This document shows positions 12,101 to 23,495 of a DNA stretch of 64,000 bases, one piece after another. Under the pieces are notes generated by a model. The model worked only from the letters and a program-made list of their open reading frames with translations, ran no database searches and was not told the origin of the DNA. The position numbers and the translations under genes were made by a program. This DNA comes from Syngnathus acus. Lineage: Eukaryota > Chordata > Actinopteri > Syngnathiformes > Syngnathidae. The stretch is from positions 1,845,501 through 1,909,500 of the forward strand of contig NC_051103.1 in NCBI RefSeq assembly GCF_901709675.1, read 5' to 3'. Position 1 is the stretch's first letter; each line of letters begins with the position of its first letter.

Positions 12101-13400
12101 CCACTCTGGATAGGGTGCGAGAGTGACCCCACACTTTTCCTGGCTTTTGCTTCTTTGGCTTCTCCAGGGAAATATTCTGGATTCAAATGAACCAAAATAT
12201 ACAATCAGGAGTTATTAAAAAAAAAAAAAAAAAAGGGGTACACGGGCAGGCACCTGTGAGCTGATGATCCGCTGCAGTTCCCCGTTGGTGAACGTCTGGC
12301 CCGCCTCCAGCAGCTGCAGCCTCTGGACAAGGCGGTTCAGTTCGGAAAGGTCTAAATTGCAACGGTTCAGTTCTGGAAGGAGGATTAGTTTAGTGAAGCA
12401 GCATGCGGCTCTCAACAAAACGTTTGAAACGAACCTTGAGCGCAGACATCAGGAGGCGAACTCTGCTGCAGCCACGCCGACACTTTGCTGTCGACAGCAT
12501 CCTTGGCGGAGCTCGGAGGGCAACTCTTTGGCCGTCCGCCGAGGAAGGCGGCGTCCAGCGTGAGTCCGTTGTGGGCGCCGCCGTGTCCCGCCGCCGCCGC
12601 CGCTGCCTCGTTTTTCTTGTACGAGCGATGCGCCTGTAGCTTGGTCACCCAAATGTAGAAGAGCTCGTGGCTCTTTGCCTTCAATTGCACGAGAAACCTT
12701 CTTTAGCATCAAACACATGTGAATGAAGTTATGAAACAAAACAATCACCTTCATGTGATACAAAATGTCTCCTGCGTCCAAATCGATCCGGTTGGACTTC
12801 TTGTTGATGGACATGACAGCGCTGCTGATGTCCAGAGAGCCCTGCACTCTTCCTATGGACACCTGTTAGCATTTTGCGTTAGCATACATCCTAAGAAGCA
12901 CTGATGTCATTTCATCATATGCACTTACATCTTGTTGATTTTTACAATATCTCAAGATCCCTCCCTCCAGTACAAAGTAGCGCTGTACGAATAAAAAAAT
13001 ATATAAAATTAGACTGAAAAGAAATGTTTAAAGAGACATTTTTGAAGGGCCAGTTATCTATTTAGTCACCTTGTGCCAGCCTTTAAGCGGCCACTTCCTC
13101 CTCTTGAGAAGATAACCTTCACAGACGCCCGGAGTGCTCATCTCTTGAGGATGCTCCCCCGCGGCATTCGCTTCCACTTGGAAGTCGTCGACCACTTCCC
13201 AGTCTTTAATCAGCTGGAAGAAAGAAACCAGTTGGTTGCCCCGTTTCGACAAAAGTCGTTTTTCCAACCGTCACCTGTCGCGAGTGTCGAGACGACAGAG
13301 TGCTGCTGCTGCGGGATGGCGGAGCTTTGTTCCATGTGGGCGACGACTTCTCCAGGCCGCTCGCCAACGACTGGCTGCGATTTAGGGCCGAGGAAGTCAT
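9164..13400 (-). CDS. osbpl7: oxysterol-binding protein-related protein 7
   Basis: Twenty coding exons, 5' to 3' on the minus strand: 13275-13400, 13070-13213, 12929-12982, 12749-12862, 12435-12678, 12254-12372, 12087-12176, 11534-11687, 11357-11460, 11121-11289, 10900-11046, 10691-10827, 10493-10630, 10353-10416, 10195-10273, 9981-10125, 9759-9909, 9549-9675, 9338-9460, 9164-9272. They join to 845 aa; human OSBPL7 is 842. The product is a cytosolic lipid-transfer protein acting at ER contact sites. A PH domain begins near residue 74 ([20 protein letters not shown]). A FFAT-type ER-tethering motif EYFDASD is at 403-409. The ORD lipid-binding domain covers about 495-830, with the OSBP signature present as EQVCHHPP (normally EQVSHHPP). 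The protein ends in the ORP3/6/7-type ...LW. ORP3 and ORP6 are close relatives; the neighbours favour ORP7. The first coding exon runs back to an acceptor at 13443, so upstream non-coding exons exist; I did not locate them. Confidence 0.93.
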
Positions 13401-13443
13401 TTGGGAACGGCTACGATCTGATGCGACGCACCCCGCCAACCAC

Positions 13444-15269
13444 CTGCAGGGACCACAACAGTGTGACGTTTAATTTTCTGAGTCAAGACATTTTGTCTTC
13501 AGCTGAGAGAAGCACTAAAGAAGACACGACACGTGCCGCAATTAGCATGTCCCGGCGTTTCCCCGGCCGACTGCCAGGAGGATTACTAACTTTGTCCTAA
13601 TTGGTTTTTCAAGCAGACCCTTTTTAGCAACACGAGTAGCTGCACACTCCAATGCAAATAGAAAATTCTCACCACGCAGCAGACAATTTTTTTAGGTGGT
13701 TGGGAATCCCTGATATTGAAAAAATATGTTTTGTGGAGACAAAAATAGTGAGACACAGCTCTTCCAACACAATCCATAACTCAATCAGAGGATGGACTAG
13801 TTTGAAGTTAATTTTTGCTATGGACTACATAGCAGGTCCCGTTGACCTTTGACCTCCCAAATCATCTCCCAAGAGGTGCACATGCTCTCTTCAGGTCCTG
13901 TGTTACATAAACGGGATGAGAGGATTTGGCGGTGAGCTCGCAAACACACAACCCTCCACAATAATTTTTTTTAACTTCAACAAGGCCTGGCTTGATTGCT
14001 TTTTCTATAACTCCCCCTCAAAATAAAAAAAGATTAAAATCTGAAATGAAACTTTTTTTTGTGACAAACATAAATGTTCATTTCCTAAGCCCCCTCAACG
14101 AGAAAAAGTTCCTCATCGCAAGTAAACACGGCGGCCCAATCGTTTGCCGTCACCCTGGCCAAAAACAGCCGCTTTGACCTTTCTGAAGATGTCAGCGCTT
14201 TCTTTTCAGCTTGCGGTCGGTTGAGATAAGAAGATATCCTAGCACCATCTCGCCGGTACACCCCACAAAATATTTGGGCGATAACATCCACTCTTGAGCG
14301 CTTGGGCTGACTGGTGTGATGAGGTCAGTGGAGAGGATTTCATCTAAAGCCTTTAAGATGACACCGCACCCCCTCAACCGCAAACACCCCGTCAAGTGAC
14401 TCGAGCACATGAAAATTTGTGATCGCTTGTGCTCCTAATATCTACAAGCAGTGATGTCACTCGCACTTTGATATTCATCCATAATAATAATTCCAACATA
14501 TGATATTCATCATCTAAACACTTTTTCCTTTTGATTCTGATTTATGACTCCTACCTGGATTTCAGCTGTGTGAATCATGGTCCATCCATCACAAGACTCT
14601 GGAGTGTGTGTGTGGGGGGGGGGGGTCTGCTATAAGAGAACCAGAATCATCAGGTTCGTCCGGGGCGGTTGTCGGCCACTTCCACACGCACGTCACTCAC
14701 TTTGCTGAATAGGATGCGCGTCAACGAGGACGCGTGCACCAGGACGTCCTGGACGTGATCCGTATTAGTGGGAATTACAGCAAGCGGCCCGCAGAGGAGC
14801 AGGTGGGGAGGGGGTGGGTGCCGGTGTGTGTGTGTGTGCGTGTGTTACACCACCCTCTTCACGCTTGTGCACCTCAGATTATCAGACGCTAATCTGAGGA
14901 TTAGCGGCCTAGGAGCTGCCGTTGCTTGTGCCCTTGTTAGACCACACCACCTACAGGCCACATGGTATCATCACAAGTCAATTTTGCAGTTTCTATGCAG
15001 CACGTTTTTGGGTGTAAATTCTCATGTTTTCAATCAAACTGGATATTAATTTATGATATGATATTATTATTTTGGTCATCACTCAACTTAAAAAAAGCAA
15101 CAGAGGCTTCAAACTGTTTAATGCCACTTGCAGTTGAAGTATAAATATGGAAGTCTCAAATGTGATCATAACATGTCTACTTAGTACAAATAAAAAATGA
15201 AAAAATTCAACTCACAGTCACAAAAAAACTTTAATGTAAATAATGATAATTGAGACCTTCAACGTCATC
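13444..15269. other. osbpl7 upstream / mrpl10 downstream region
   Basis: No coding exon is recognised. The region should hold the promoter and 5' non-coding exon(s) of osbpl7 and the 3' UTR of mrpl10. It contains a G-run near 14618 and a short (GT)n near 14826. Confidence 0.45.
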
Positions 15270-16751
15270 TCACGTGGTTTCCTGGGCTTCAGCCTGCTGC
15301 GCTACATACTGCTGCAACAGCGCCGTCAGGTGTGTGGGGTGCTGCCGCAGCAGGGTGCTGGTTTGCGAAACCATCACGCTCAAGGCGCTCACCAGCTCGC
15401 CCTGGACCACGCTGACTGACGGCAGCTTGGCGTAGCTCGCCACGCCCTGCGCACTCAGCAGCGTGTTCTCCACACACGCTCCTGTAAGAGACAATTTAAA
15501 ATTTCAAAAGACCGCCTGAATGCTTCAAACATTTTAAATAATCAAATGCTGGTACTATAAAACGGTCCAGAGACTTTGACTCAAAAAAATGAAAGGTACC
15601 TAGTAGAATCATTTGCGGGCTGACCCGCAGCGTGGACAGCATTTCTTTCACTTTAGGCTCTTTGCTGACAAACAGCACGGTGGGTCCGATGAACAGGGGA
15701 GCCAAGTTGCTGTAAATGCTCTCGCTGAGGAAGGAACGCATCACCTGCACACGAGCACGGAAGGACATTACGTGACAGTTTTTGAGCAAAGGCAGACACT
15801 GTGGATTAAAGCAACATAATCTAATAACAATTCTCAACAACAACGTAGAGCCTAGAGCTGAGTTTTTACATCCTGGTTGTTGTATTTGTTTACCTGGTTG
15901 GGGAAGAACTTGACCTTAATGCCATGCTTGTGGAACCTGTTCTTGAGCATCATCATGTCATCAGAGGTGGAGCCATTATTCTGTGCCACAGCCACCATCT
16001 TGCAGTCACGGAAGACCTCCTCCAGGTCTTGCTTCAGCAACTTTATCAAGTGACTCTCCTGGACACAAATAACTTTTAGTGATACGTCCTCTTGAGCTGC
16101 GTAATGGTGACATCATGTTTACTCAAAAAAGATTGTTACCTGCTCCTGGACCACGACTGTTTCAGGTGGGTACGCGCCGGGGGGAGCCGGCGGCTTTGGG
16201 GGAATGTACTCTGTCACAGCCATCAGCTTCTGTTTAAGGAAGTGCATCGGTTTTCTGTGGCGGGTGACAGCCTTGGAGCCATGCCGAATGGTCTGAGTTA
16301 GGGGGAGCCATCCTGGAAGATAAATAAACATTTACATGACCGCCGGATAGTGTCTTCTTCATCTGTGGTGACAGCAATGACGTATTAAAGGGGCGACGGA
16401 GTAGTATCTTCATCGATAAGTACAGTACATATGTGTATAAAGACAACTACTGATTAAAAAGGTCAGCAATGAGTGAATTATTCCGAAAACTACCGTAGTG
16501 CTACCGCCTGTAGTAACAGCAGTAATACTACAACATGCTATGAGCTAAACGGTCATCAGTTAGCTGCAATTTAGCAGTAATTTAGCGATCGCCGGGGTGA
16601 AAAAACTGTCAATATAGATTTTTTATATCATAAAAGCTCGCATTATCGCTACTCCGTTACGATGAAAGCTGCAGTGAATGCGCGATATAAATAAAGATTA
16701 TATTGTATTACCTGTTTTAGGTAGTAATTTTGCACACAAGGTCGCCGCCAT
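15270..16751 (-). CDS. mrpl10: mitochondrial ribosomal protein L10 (uL10m)
   Basis: Five exons on the minus strand: 16712-16751, 16140-16312, 15894-16058, 15600-15744, 15270-15481. They join to 244 aa, close to the 261 aa of human MRPL10. The product is part of the mitochondrial large-subunit stalk base. The N-terminus is basic and Ser/Thr-bearing, as expected of a matrix-targeting signal ([15 protein letters not shown]). It is followed by the family strings [35 protein letters not shown]-like [16 protein letters not shown] and [12 protein letters not shown]. Phases match at all four junctions. The start ATG lies in a YY1-like context, typical of ribosomal and mitochondrial genes. The gene is head to head with pnpo. 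Confidence 0.94.
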
Positions 16752-16785
16752 ATTTGACAGGAAGTGTATTGCGGAAGTGACGTAA
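16742..16785. promoter_or_regulatory. shared mrpl10/pnpo promoter elements (YY1, ETS, CRE-like)
   Basis: A YY1-type AAATATGGCGGC (minus strand, 16742-16753) covers the mrpl10 start. An ETS-type AGGAAGTG is at 16759-16766, and a composite ETS/CRE-like CGGAAGTGACGTAA is at 16772-16785. These are seen directly. Their role as a bidirectional housekeeping promoter is inferred from the head-to-head genes. Confidence 0.55.
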
Positions 16786-17113
16786 TGCCACGCTCATAAT
16801 AGCGGTGATATTTTTTATAAGTGTAGTAGTATTAGCAGACCATGACTAATACACGGAAATACCACAACTAAAGACTTCCACATTTCTTTTTATGAATCCT
16901 AATGCTTTTCTACATGTCCGCGGTCATCCTTTTTGAAAGTCATCAAGACGATAATCCATGAACCATTGGTTTGGGTATGACATTGCGTATACAGTATTAT
17001 TTTTCTGTCAACCAACTGCTGAAGCTAAACGAAGTTATACATTAACGTCAGTAACAAAACTTACGCAATATTTTTGCGTAACGCTAACTCGTTACGTCAC
17101 ATGTGCGACAGGC

Positions 17114-18523
17114 ATGAGGCACATACTGTCATTGGGACCGATTGTATTATTTATTCGAGCAAATCGCACATTCCTTTCGCCTCCGACTGCGTGCAAACCA
17201 AGGGTCTTTGCACATTTTTTTTGCCGACAGTCGACGCGTGACAGCTCCAGCATGGATCTCAGTGACATGAGGAAGAAATACAAAGGAGACGAGGAGGTGA
17301 GCATTGCAATAACACTGAAGTCGCTCTTATGGATATCTTATTGAGATCCCAAAAGTTGCGTATGTCTCCATTAATGCACATGCACGCTCTGCTACACTAA
17401 TGAGGCGTTGAGGGTCTGTAGGAACAAATGAATGTCACTGACAGTAGAATTGTGTTCATTTCAGTGTTTTGAGGAGAACCAGCTATCTTCTCTGGACCCA
17501 ATCAAGCAGTTTGGAAGCTGGTTCGGTGAAGCCACCCAGTGTCCTGAGATTGGAGAGGCCAACGCCATGTGCATCGCCACGGCAACCAAGTGAGCAACCT
17601 CTTGCATGCATGTTCACAACTATGGTGAAACCTTTTACTTCAAAGTAAGTTGCGACTTTAAAAATAAATACTCAAGTATAGATACCTGAAATCTTTTTTC
17701 GCCTGTGTCAGAGACGGACGCCCGTCGGCCCGCATGGTTCTGCTTAAAGGTTACAGCGACAATGGATTCCGATTCTTCACCAACTACGAGAGCCGCAAGG
17801 GAAGGGAGCTGGTTAGTAGCTGCGACCTTTGACCTTTTGCATCCTCCAATCTCACCGTAATCATGCTGCCGTTCATCCACAGGAGGGCAACCCTTACGCC
17901 TGTCTCGTCTTCTACTGGGAGCCTTTGAACAGACAGGTGAGACAAAATCTCCTCTCTCTCTCTTTGTGTTGATCGATTTCCGACTTTTGTCCCCGGCAGA
18001 TCCGCATTGAGGGCGAGGTGGAGCGAATCCCCTACCAGAGCTCTTGTGATTATTTCCACTCACGGCCAAAAAGCAGCCAGATCGGGGCGGTGGTGAGCAG
18101 GCAGAGCACGCCGGTTCCCAACAGAGACGTAAGAAGAACCAAAAGCAACACGCTCCTCAAACATTCATTTTTCACTGTAAGTTCATCATGTCGTTTTAGT
18201 TCCTGAGGGAGAAAAATGCAGAGCTAGAGGAAAAGTATAAGGACACACAAGTGCCAATGCCAGACTACTGGTGAGTAGCATTTCATTGCCCGGATTATAT
18301 TTGACATTCACAGAAGCTGCTGTTCTGTTGTTTACCATGCATTTTCCATCCGTCCACTAGGGGGGGCTATATGGTGAAACCCCAGCTGATAGAGTTCTGG
18401 CAGGGTCAAACCAACAGGCTCCACGACCGCATCGTCTTCACAAAAGTGGCTGCAGACGCTGAGCTAGGCGAGCATCAGCGGCGTGGAGAAGGTTGCTGGG
18501 CTTATCAGCGACTCTCGCCGTGA
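17114..18523 (+). CDS. pnpo: pyridoxamine 5'-phosphate oxidase
   Basis: Seven exons: 17114-17296, 17465-17589, 17712-17811, 17883-17936, 18000-18128, 18200-18270, 18361-18523. They join to 274 aa (human 261). The enzyme is FMN-dependent and oxidises pyridoxine or pyridoxamine 5'-phosphate to pyridoxal 5'-phosphate, the active vitamin B6. Family strings are [55 protein letters not shown] and the C-terminal [14 protein letters not shown]. The start is uncertain: I chose the ATG giving a 46-residue leader before [10 protein letters not shown], while human PNPO has about 31 residues there. MDLSDM itself (17252) or upstream in-frame ATGs back to 16958 remain possible. Exon 7 begins in a G-run directly after the acceptor. 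A polyadenylation signal AATAAA is at 18847-18852. Confidence 0.93.
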
Positions 18524-20208
18524 TCGCCCGACATCGGCGGCATCGAACCGCAGAAGCTTCATCCTGACTTTACTTGAGTGCTTTTTATTCTCCATAATGA
18601 GCAACATTTAAACACAGTAGTCGAGTAGGCCCAAGTGTTCATCAGAAAGGTACTACTTGTAATGCAAATAGAAAATAGTGAAAATTAATCAATAATTGAC
18701 GCCTTTAGCAGCCCAGGCTAAACTTAGCTCCTTCCCAAAATACAAGCATGTCTCTCAGTTGGGAGGTGCCACTCCAACATACTTCCTTGACACCAATGAC
18801 AACTGTCCTACTTAAACAAGGTGATGGTGCTATCATGTGGCATCCAAATAAAAAGCACAAGCAACTCCACTAGGTGAATTTGTCAATTGCAAAGTATTCA
18901 GCTGTCCTCTGGGCTTTGTCAAAGTGCCGCTGATTGTGTCCACTGTGAGTAATTAGACATGTTTCACGTTCATGAATAAATGAATGGTTTGCTAAGAGTG
19001 GCGTCAGTGAGCAATTTGTTGCCAGCAGGTGACAGCAGTGCCATCTTGGAGTAGGACTTGCCAACCAGTTGGACATCGTCAGGTGGGCAGCAGGAAATAA
19101 TCCAATTACATTTAATCAGTCTAAAAATGACTCGTTTGGATTTCCATGTGTGTCTCATCAGTACATGTTGGGTCGCATGAGGTTTTGGTTTAATGGCGTG
19201 CTATAAATAGTGTGTCTGGAATACAGCATTAAAGGATGACGTGATTTAAATTTGCAGGAAATTTTAAAAAGTTGACATTTCAAAGCAGGAACTGCATTGA
19301 GCACGCGCACAGGTGGTTTGGTTTGCCCCCCTCTCTTCACGCGGTGGCGTGTGCAATATCGCAGGCGCATTAGAAAAGAAGGTAGAGAGAGCATCAGCTC
19401 CGCGTGCAGGTTCGGCGTGACGAGCACGACACGGAAAGTTTCCACGCTCCGTTCCTCTGCAGCTACTGTAAGTCTGATCTTTGTTTTCTTCTTTTGTGTA
19501 ACTTGTACAATTGCAGTGCGTGATTTACCTTTATTGTGAATTATTTGTGAATTGTGAGAAGAGATGTGCTCACGCAATTCCTACTCCTCGGGCAAAGATT
19601 GAAGGACAATGCCCGTCTTATTCCAAAATCTAATTCGCAGGAAGACAGCCTAAAAGCACTTTCACATTCAAGACGCTTCTTAAAGTATTTTCTTGACAGT
19701 ATATTATTACCTGCTTGAAAATTGTTTTGAAAGGACACATCTTCATTTATCTGTCTCGAGACTTTCGCTAACTGATAAATAGGATTCCATTTATGTTCAA
19801 TTTCCGGCTCAAGATGCAGCTGGTACCATTGAGAACGGCAATTATGCCGTCACGTCTTTTCTTGGAGCATTTTGAAAGCCAAACGTATCTCTCTCTCCTT
19901 TCTCTTTCTCTCTCTCGCTCTCTCTTGCTCTCTCTCGCGCTCTCTCTTTCTCTCTCTCGCACTCTCTCTTTCGCTCTCTCGCTCTCTCTCTCGAGCTATC
20001 TTATCCAAACGTTTTACTGAAACGATTTATTTTGGATTTTATTCAGCCCGACATGATGATTGAGCGCATTTGAGCCCAGTCAATAAATAATGTCTCAAAG
20101 TTATTGGCATTGTCTTTTTATAATCGACTGAATGTGGTGTGCATGCTTTACAGCAAATGCTTCATATTTGTGTTTTCACCTTCAGTGTGCAAGAACAAAT
20201 TAATCACA
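18524..20208. other. pnpo 3' UTR and intergenic region before receptor gene
   Basis: The first about 330 bp are probable pnpo 3' UTR (signal at 18847). Beyond it I see no exon. A CT-rich simple repeat lies at 19887-19993. The receptor promoter may lie in the right half. Confidence 0.45.
19887..19993. repeat. CT-rich imperfect simple repeat
   Basis: Interrupted (CT)n with scattered G interruptions over about 107 bp. Together with its complement it forms a polypurine/polypyrimidine stretch upstream of the receptor gene. Confidence 0.9.
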
Positions 20209-20277
20209 ATGGCTGCAGCGGGAGACATCATGGCCGTGATTTGTCTGACGCTTGTCAAGCTGCCCATGATTAGTTTG
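20209..20277 (+). CDS. possible signal-peptide exon of the glucagon-receptor-family gene
   Basis: An ATG at 20209 opens 23 codons rich in hydrophobic residues (MAVICLTLVKLPMISL). A phase-0 donor TTG|gttttg at 20277 would join in frame to the exon at 20619. The length and hydrophobicity suit a class B receptor signal peptide. The donor is weak, so this exon is tentative. Confidence 0.35.
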
Positions 20278-20618
20278 GTTTTGGACCTTTTTATGAGGAA
20301 AGTCTTATAAGCATGAAAGACAGACCATTGCAGAATGTTTGTAAGCAATGGCAGAACGTCAGTGTCTACCAATAACCTTGAAACTTCAAATCAACTTTTC
20401 CCATTGAAATGAATTAAAATGCTGTTAAGCCCAAAATCCAAAAGATTGACCAAAGGAAAAAAGAAAAAAGTGTGACCCGGGCCTACGCGTGACCTCACAA
20501 TCAAAAGGTCAACGTCACGCCCAGACCTTTGTAATCATGGCATGAATGGATGAATCAAAAATGAAACGCTGCAATCAAGATACAATGAGTCTTTTCTCTC
20601 GGGGGCATATAATTACAG

Positions 20619-22868
20619 ATTGACATGGGCGGCGGAAAAGTGTTAGAAGAAACCTACCACAAGTGGTTACAGTATAAGGACGACTGTATCAAGATGATTG
20701 AAAATGAGCCTCTACCTGAAGGTATGGAGATGTTTGGCGTATCTTGCAATGAGGCATGTAAATGTCAAATGGAAATTTACCTTGTCTTTGTCTTGCCTTT
20801 TGGAGATGGCTTGTTTTGCAACAGAACCTTTGATAGATACGCCTGCTGGCCAGATGCTCCTGCTGGATCTCTTGTGAACATCTCCTGTCCTTTCTACCTG
20901 CCCTGGTATGATCAAGGTATACAGTTGTAGAGAATTGCAATTTGAATTGTTAGTAAGCAAAATCATTTTGTCATTTTGTCTTTTCGTTTCAGTGTCTCAC
21001 GGCGTGGTGCTGCGCCACTGCGGCACCGACGGTTTTTGGGAGCGTGATGAGAAGGGCCACGTGTGGAGAGATAAGTCCCAGTGTGAAGAGGAAAAAGAGG
21101 TGGCATCCCAGGAGGTACAAAAGTTGGGAAAATTGTCTTCTGTCAACCAGTGAATGGCATTCCTGAACAGATTTGTAGCTCTTTATAATTGACACCATTC
21201 CAAACTAATATGCCGCCATCTAGTGGTTGACTGTGGAATTACACCACAAGGTGGCAACATTTGGACCAAAACAGAGTTATTCACTTTACAAAAAAAGACT
21301 TTTATATTGGATGTGACACAACCTGTTCTGCTGACTAAGATTTGTTGGAATGTTTTTCCAGATGTGGCTCAAAAAAATGATGTTGAGCTTCAGGACGTTG
21401 TACACGGTGGGCTACTCCCTTTCTCTCCTCACTCTCGTTACTGCTCTTGTTATTCTACTGAGCTTCAGGTAAACCACCAAACAATTTTCAGTCCTGCTAT
21501 TGTTCTCCAGAAAGCCATTTGAGCATTTATTTGATTTTCAAAAAGGAAACTGCGTTGCACGCGGAACTACATCCACGTCAACCTCTTCCTGTCCTTCATC
21601 TTGCGAGCCGTGTCCGTCATCGTGAAGGACACCATGCTGGAACGACACTGGGGACGTGAGATCGTGAAACCCGGCGACGTGAGCGAGATGCTCAGTCATC
21701 AGGTGGGCGTGGCTTCTCGCCATCGGTCAAATATGAACTGACATTTCGCTTTTTTTCCGTTTCCTCAGGCTGCTATCGGTTGTAGGATAGCTCAGGCGCT
21801 GATGCAATACTGCGTGCTGGCCAACCACTACTGGTTCTTTGGAGAAGCCATTTATTTGTACTCGGTGCTGATTGCCTCGGTCCTCATCGACAGTAACAAA
21901 TATTTGCCTTACATCTGTCTCGGCTGGGGTAAGCATCGTCGATGGTGATTACTATAGAGGAGCAGGTAAAACAACAGATTTTTATGATGTAGGAACTCCG
22001 CTTCTCTTTGTGGTTCCCTGGGTAGTGATGAAGATTCTGAAAGAAAACAAAGAGTAAGTGAGCGAGCGTACATGGCCGTTTAAAGCGGAATTGACTCATG
22101 GTTGTTTGTTCCTAGATGTTGGGCTGTCAACGAGAACATGAACTACTGGTGGATCATTCGTTCGCCCATTCTTTTTGCTTCGCTCGTAAGTACGAGACTC
22201 GGGACGCTCGCCCCTCGCCACGCCCAACTCAAAACCGTGTTTTTTTTATGCACTAACTACAGATCAATTTCCTGATATTTGTGAAGATTCTGAAGGTTAT
22301 TCTATCCAAGCTACGAGCCAACAACCAGAGTGACTATTACAGTTACAAACGCCGGCAAGTCGTGAAGAAGATGTAGCTCGTAATTATAATGCTGAATTTA
22401 ACTTTGAAACCGCGCTGCTGTTTATTTCACCCAACTAGGCTCGCCAAGGCGACGCTGACCTTGATTCCCTTGTTTGGCATTCATGAGGTCATCTTCATCT
22501 TTGTCACGGATGAACAAACGGCAGGAGTTCTGCGCTACTTTAAAGTCTTCTTCTCACTTTTTCTCAATTCGTTTCAGGTAGATCACCACGGCTGCTTAAT
22601 GTACTTCACAATGTCACAGTCAAATTGAATTCTTTCATTTTTGCAGGGCTTTCTCGTGGCGGTTCTTTACTGCTATGCAAACAAAGAGGTTGGTTTGGTT
22701 TTTTTTCAACCCATGTGGAGAACTAGGCCAGAATTCTCACATTTCTATAATCAAACTCAGACGCTAAATCACTCCCATCACTTTTGTTGTGTACAGGTGA
22801 GGGAAGAGTTGAAGAGGAAAGTGCGCATCTGGACGACAGAAACACGGCTCGTGTGCTGTGGACAGTGA
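20619..22868 (+). CDS. class B GPCR of the glucagon receptor family
   Basis: Twelve exons: 20619-20721, 20806-20916, 20993-21114, 21362-21468, 21546-21702, 21769-21928, 21993-22053, 22116-22185, 22263-22354, 22439-22577, 22647-22688, 22797-22868. They give 411 aa plus a probable signal-peptide exon. The receptor binds a glucagon-like peptide outside the cell and signals through G proteins. The hormone-binding domain has the six expected cysteines (DDC, LFC, YAC, ISC, RHC, SQC) and the string [13 protein letters not shown]. Seven membrane segments follow, with [51 protein letters not shown] and [17 protein letters not shown]. Intron 22355-22438 has a GC donor. The C-terminal tail after KEV is only about 23 residues. 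Residues resemble GCGR, GLP1R and GLP2R mixed; the non-mammalian glucagon-related peptide receptor (Grlr/GCRPR) is a good candidate, so no symbol is assigned. Confidence 0.88.
21213..21226 (-). promoter_or_regulatory. CTCF-like core motif in receptor intron
   Basis: On the minus strand CCACTAGATGGCGG fits the vertebrate core CCASYAGRKGGCRS at all 14 positions. A second looser match (CCACAAGGTGGCAA, plus strand) is at 21244-21257. Binding is not shown by sequence alone. Confidence 0.4.
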
Positions 22869-23495
22869 CTAGCCGGCGTCAAAACCCGCGTGAACACTTT
22901 TTCTATCGCCACAGTGCCAGAAAGTAACAGATCCTCCGATAGCCCAACGAGTTGGCCATCGCCCACCGCCGACAGTTCCCTTTTCCAACGTCACATTCAG
23001 AGGGCTGACCAGTGTCACGAGGCCTCACTGCTACAATGTCCCGCAGCTATAACGGGCGATGCCGCCCCGCGGCGTCCAGATGGCCATGACGCCGTGCTGG
23101 TAATATCAACAGGCATGCAGGTGTCGTTCCAAATTCATCTTCAGGACCCTGTGGAGCTACTTCCACATGTTGCTGATTTAGAGTCAGACTAAACACTGTA
23201 ATTATGGTTCATTTGAAAATATTGTATGATTTGTTTTTGGAAGGGGTAAAATCGTCGTTGTTATTTAACATGTCTTGTCACTGGTTATAAAGTCTTGTGA
23301 TAATGTATTTAGCAAGCTCTTAATTGTTGTCTCAGTGAAACTAAAAATTGATTATAATTTAATGTGTGCTCGTGGAAAGGGTTTATACAATTTTGTGTGA
23401 GTTACAGATTATGTTTCTCTATTGTTTTTTTCCTTATGTGTTCATTCAACGAGTTGTTTTAGTTGGAATCCAACGGGAGTAACTGTTTTCTGTGA
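22869..23495. other. receptor 3' UTR and intergenic region
   Basis: No exon is seen after the receptor stop codon. The segment is probably its 3' UTR followed by a short spacer before the wdr90 promoter. It marks the junction between blocks that lie on different human chromosomes. Confidence 0.45.
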
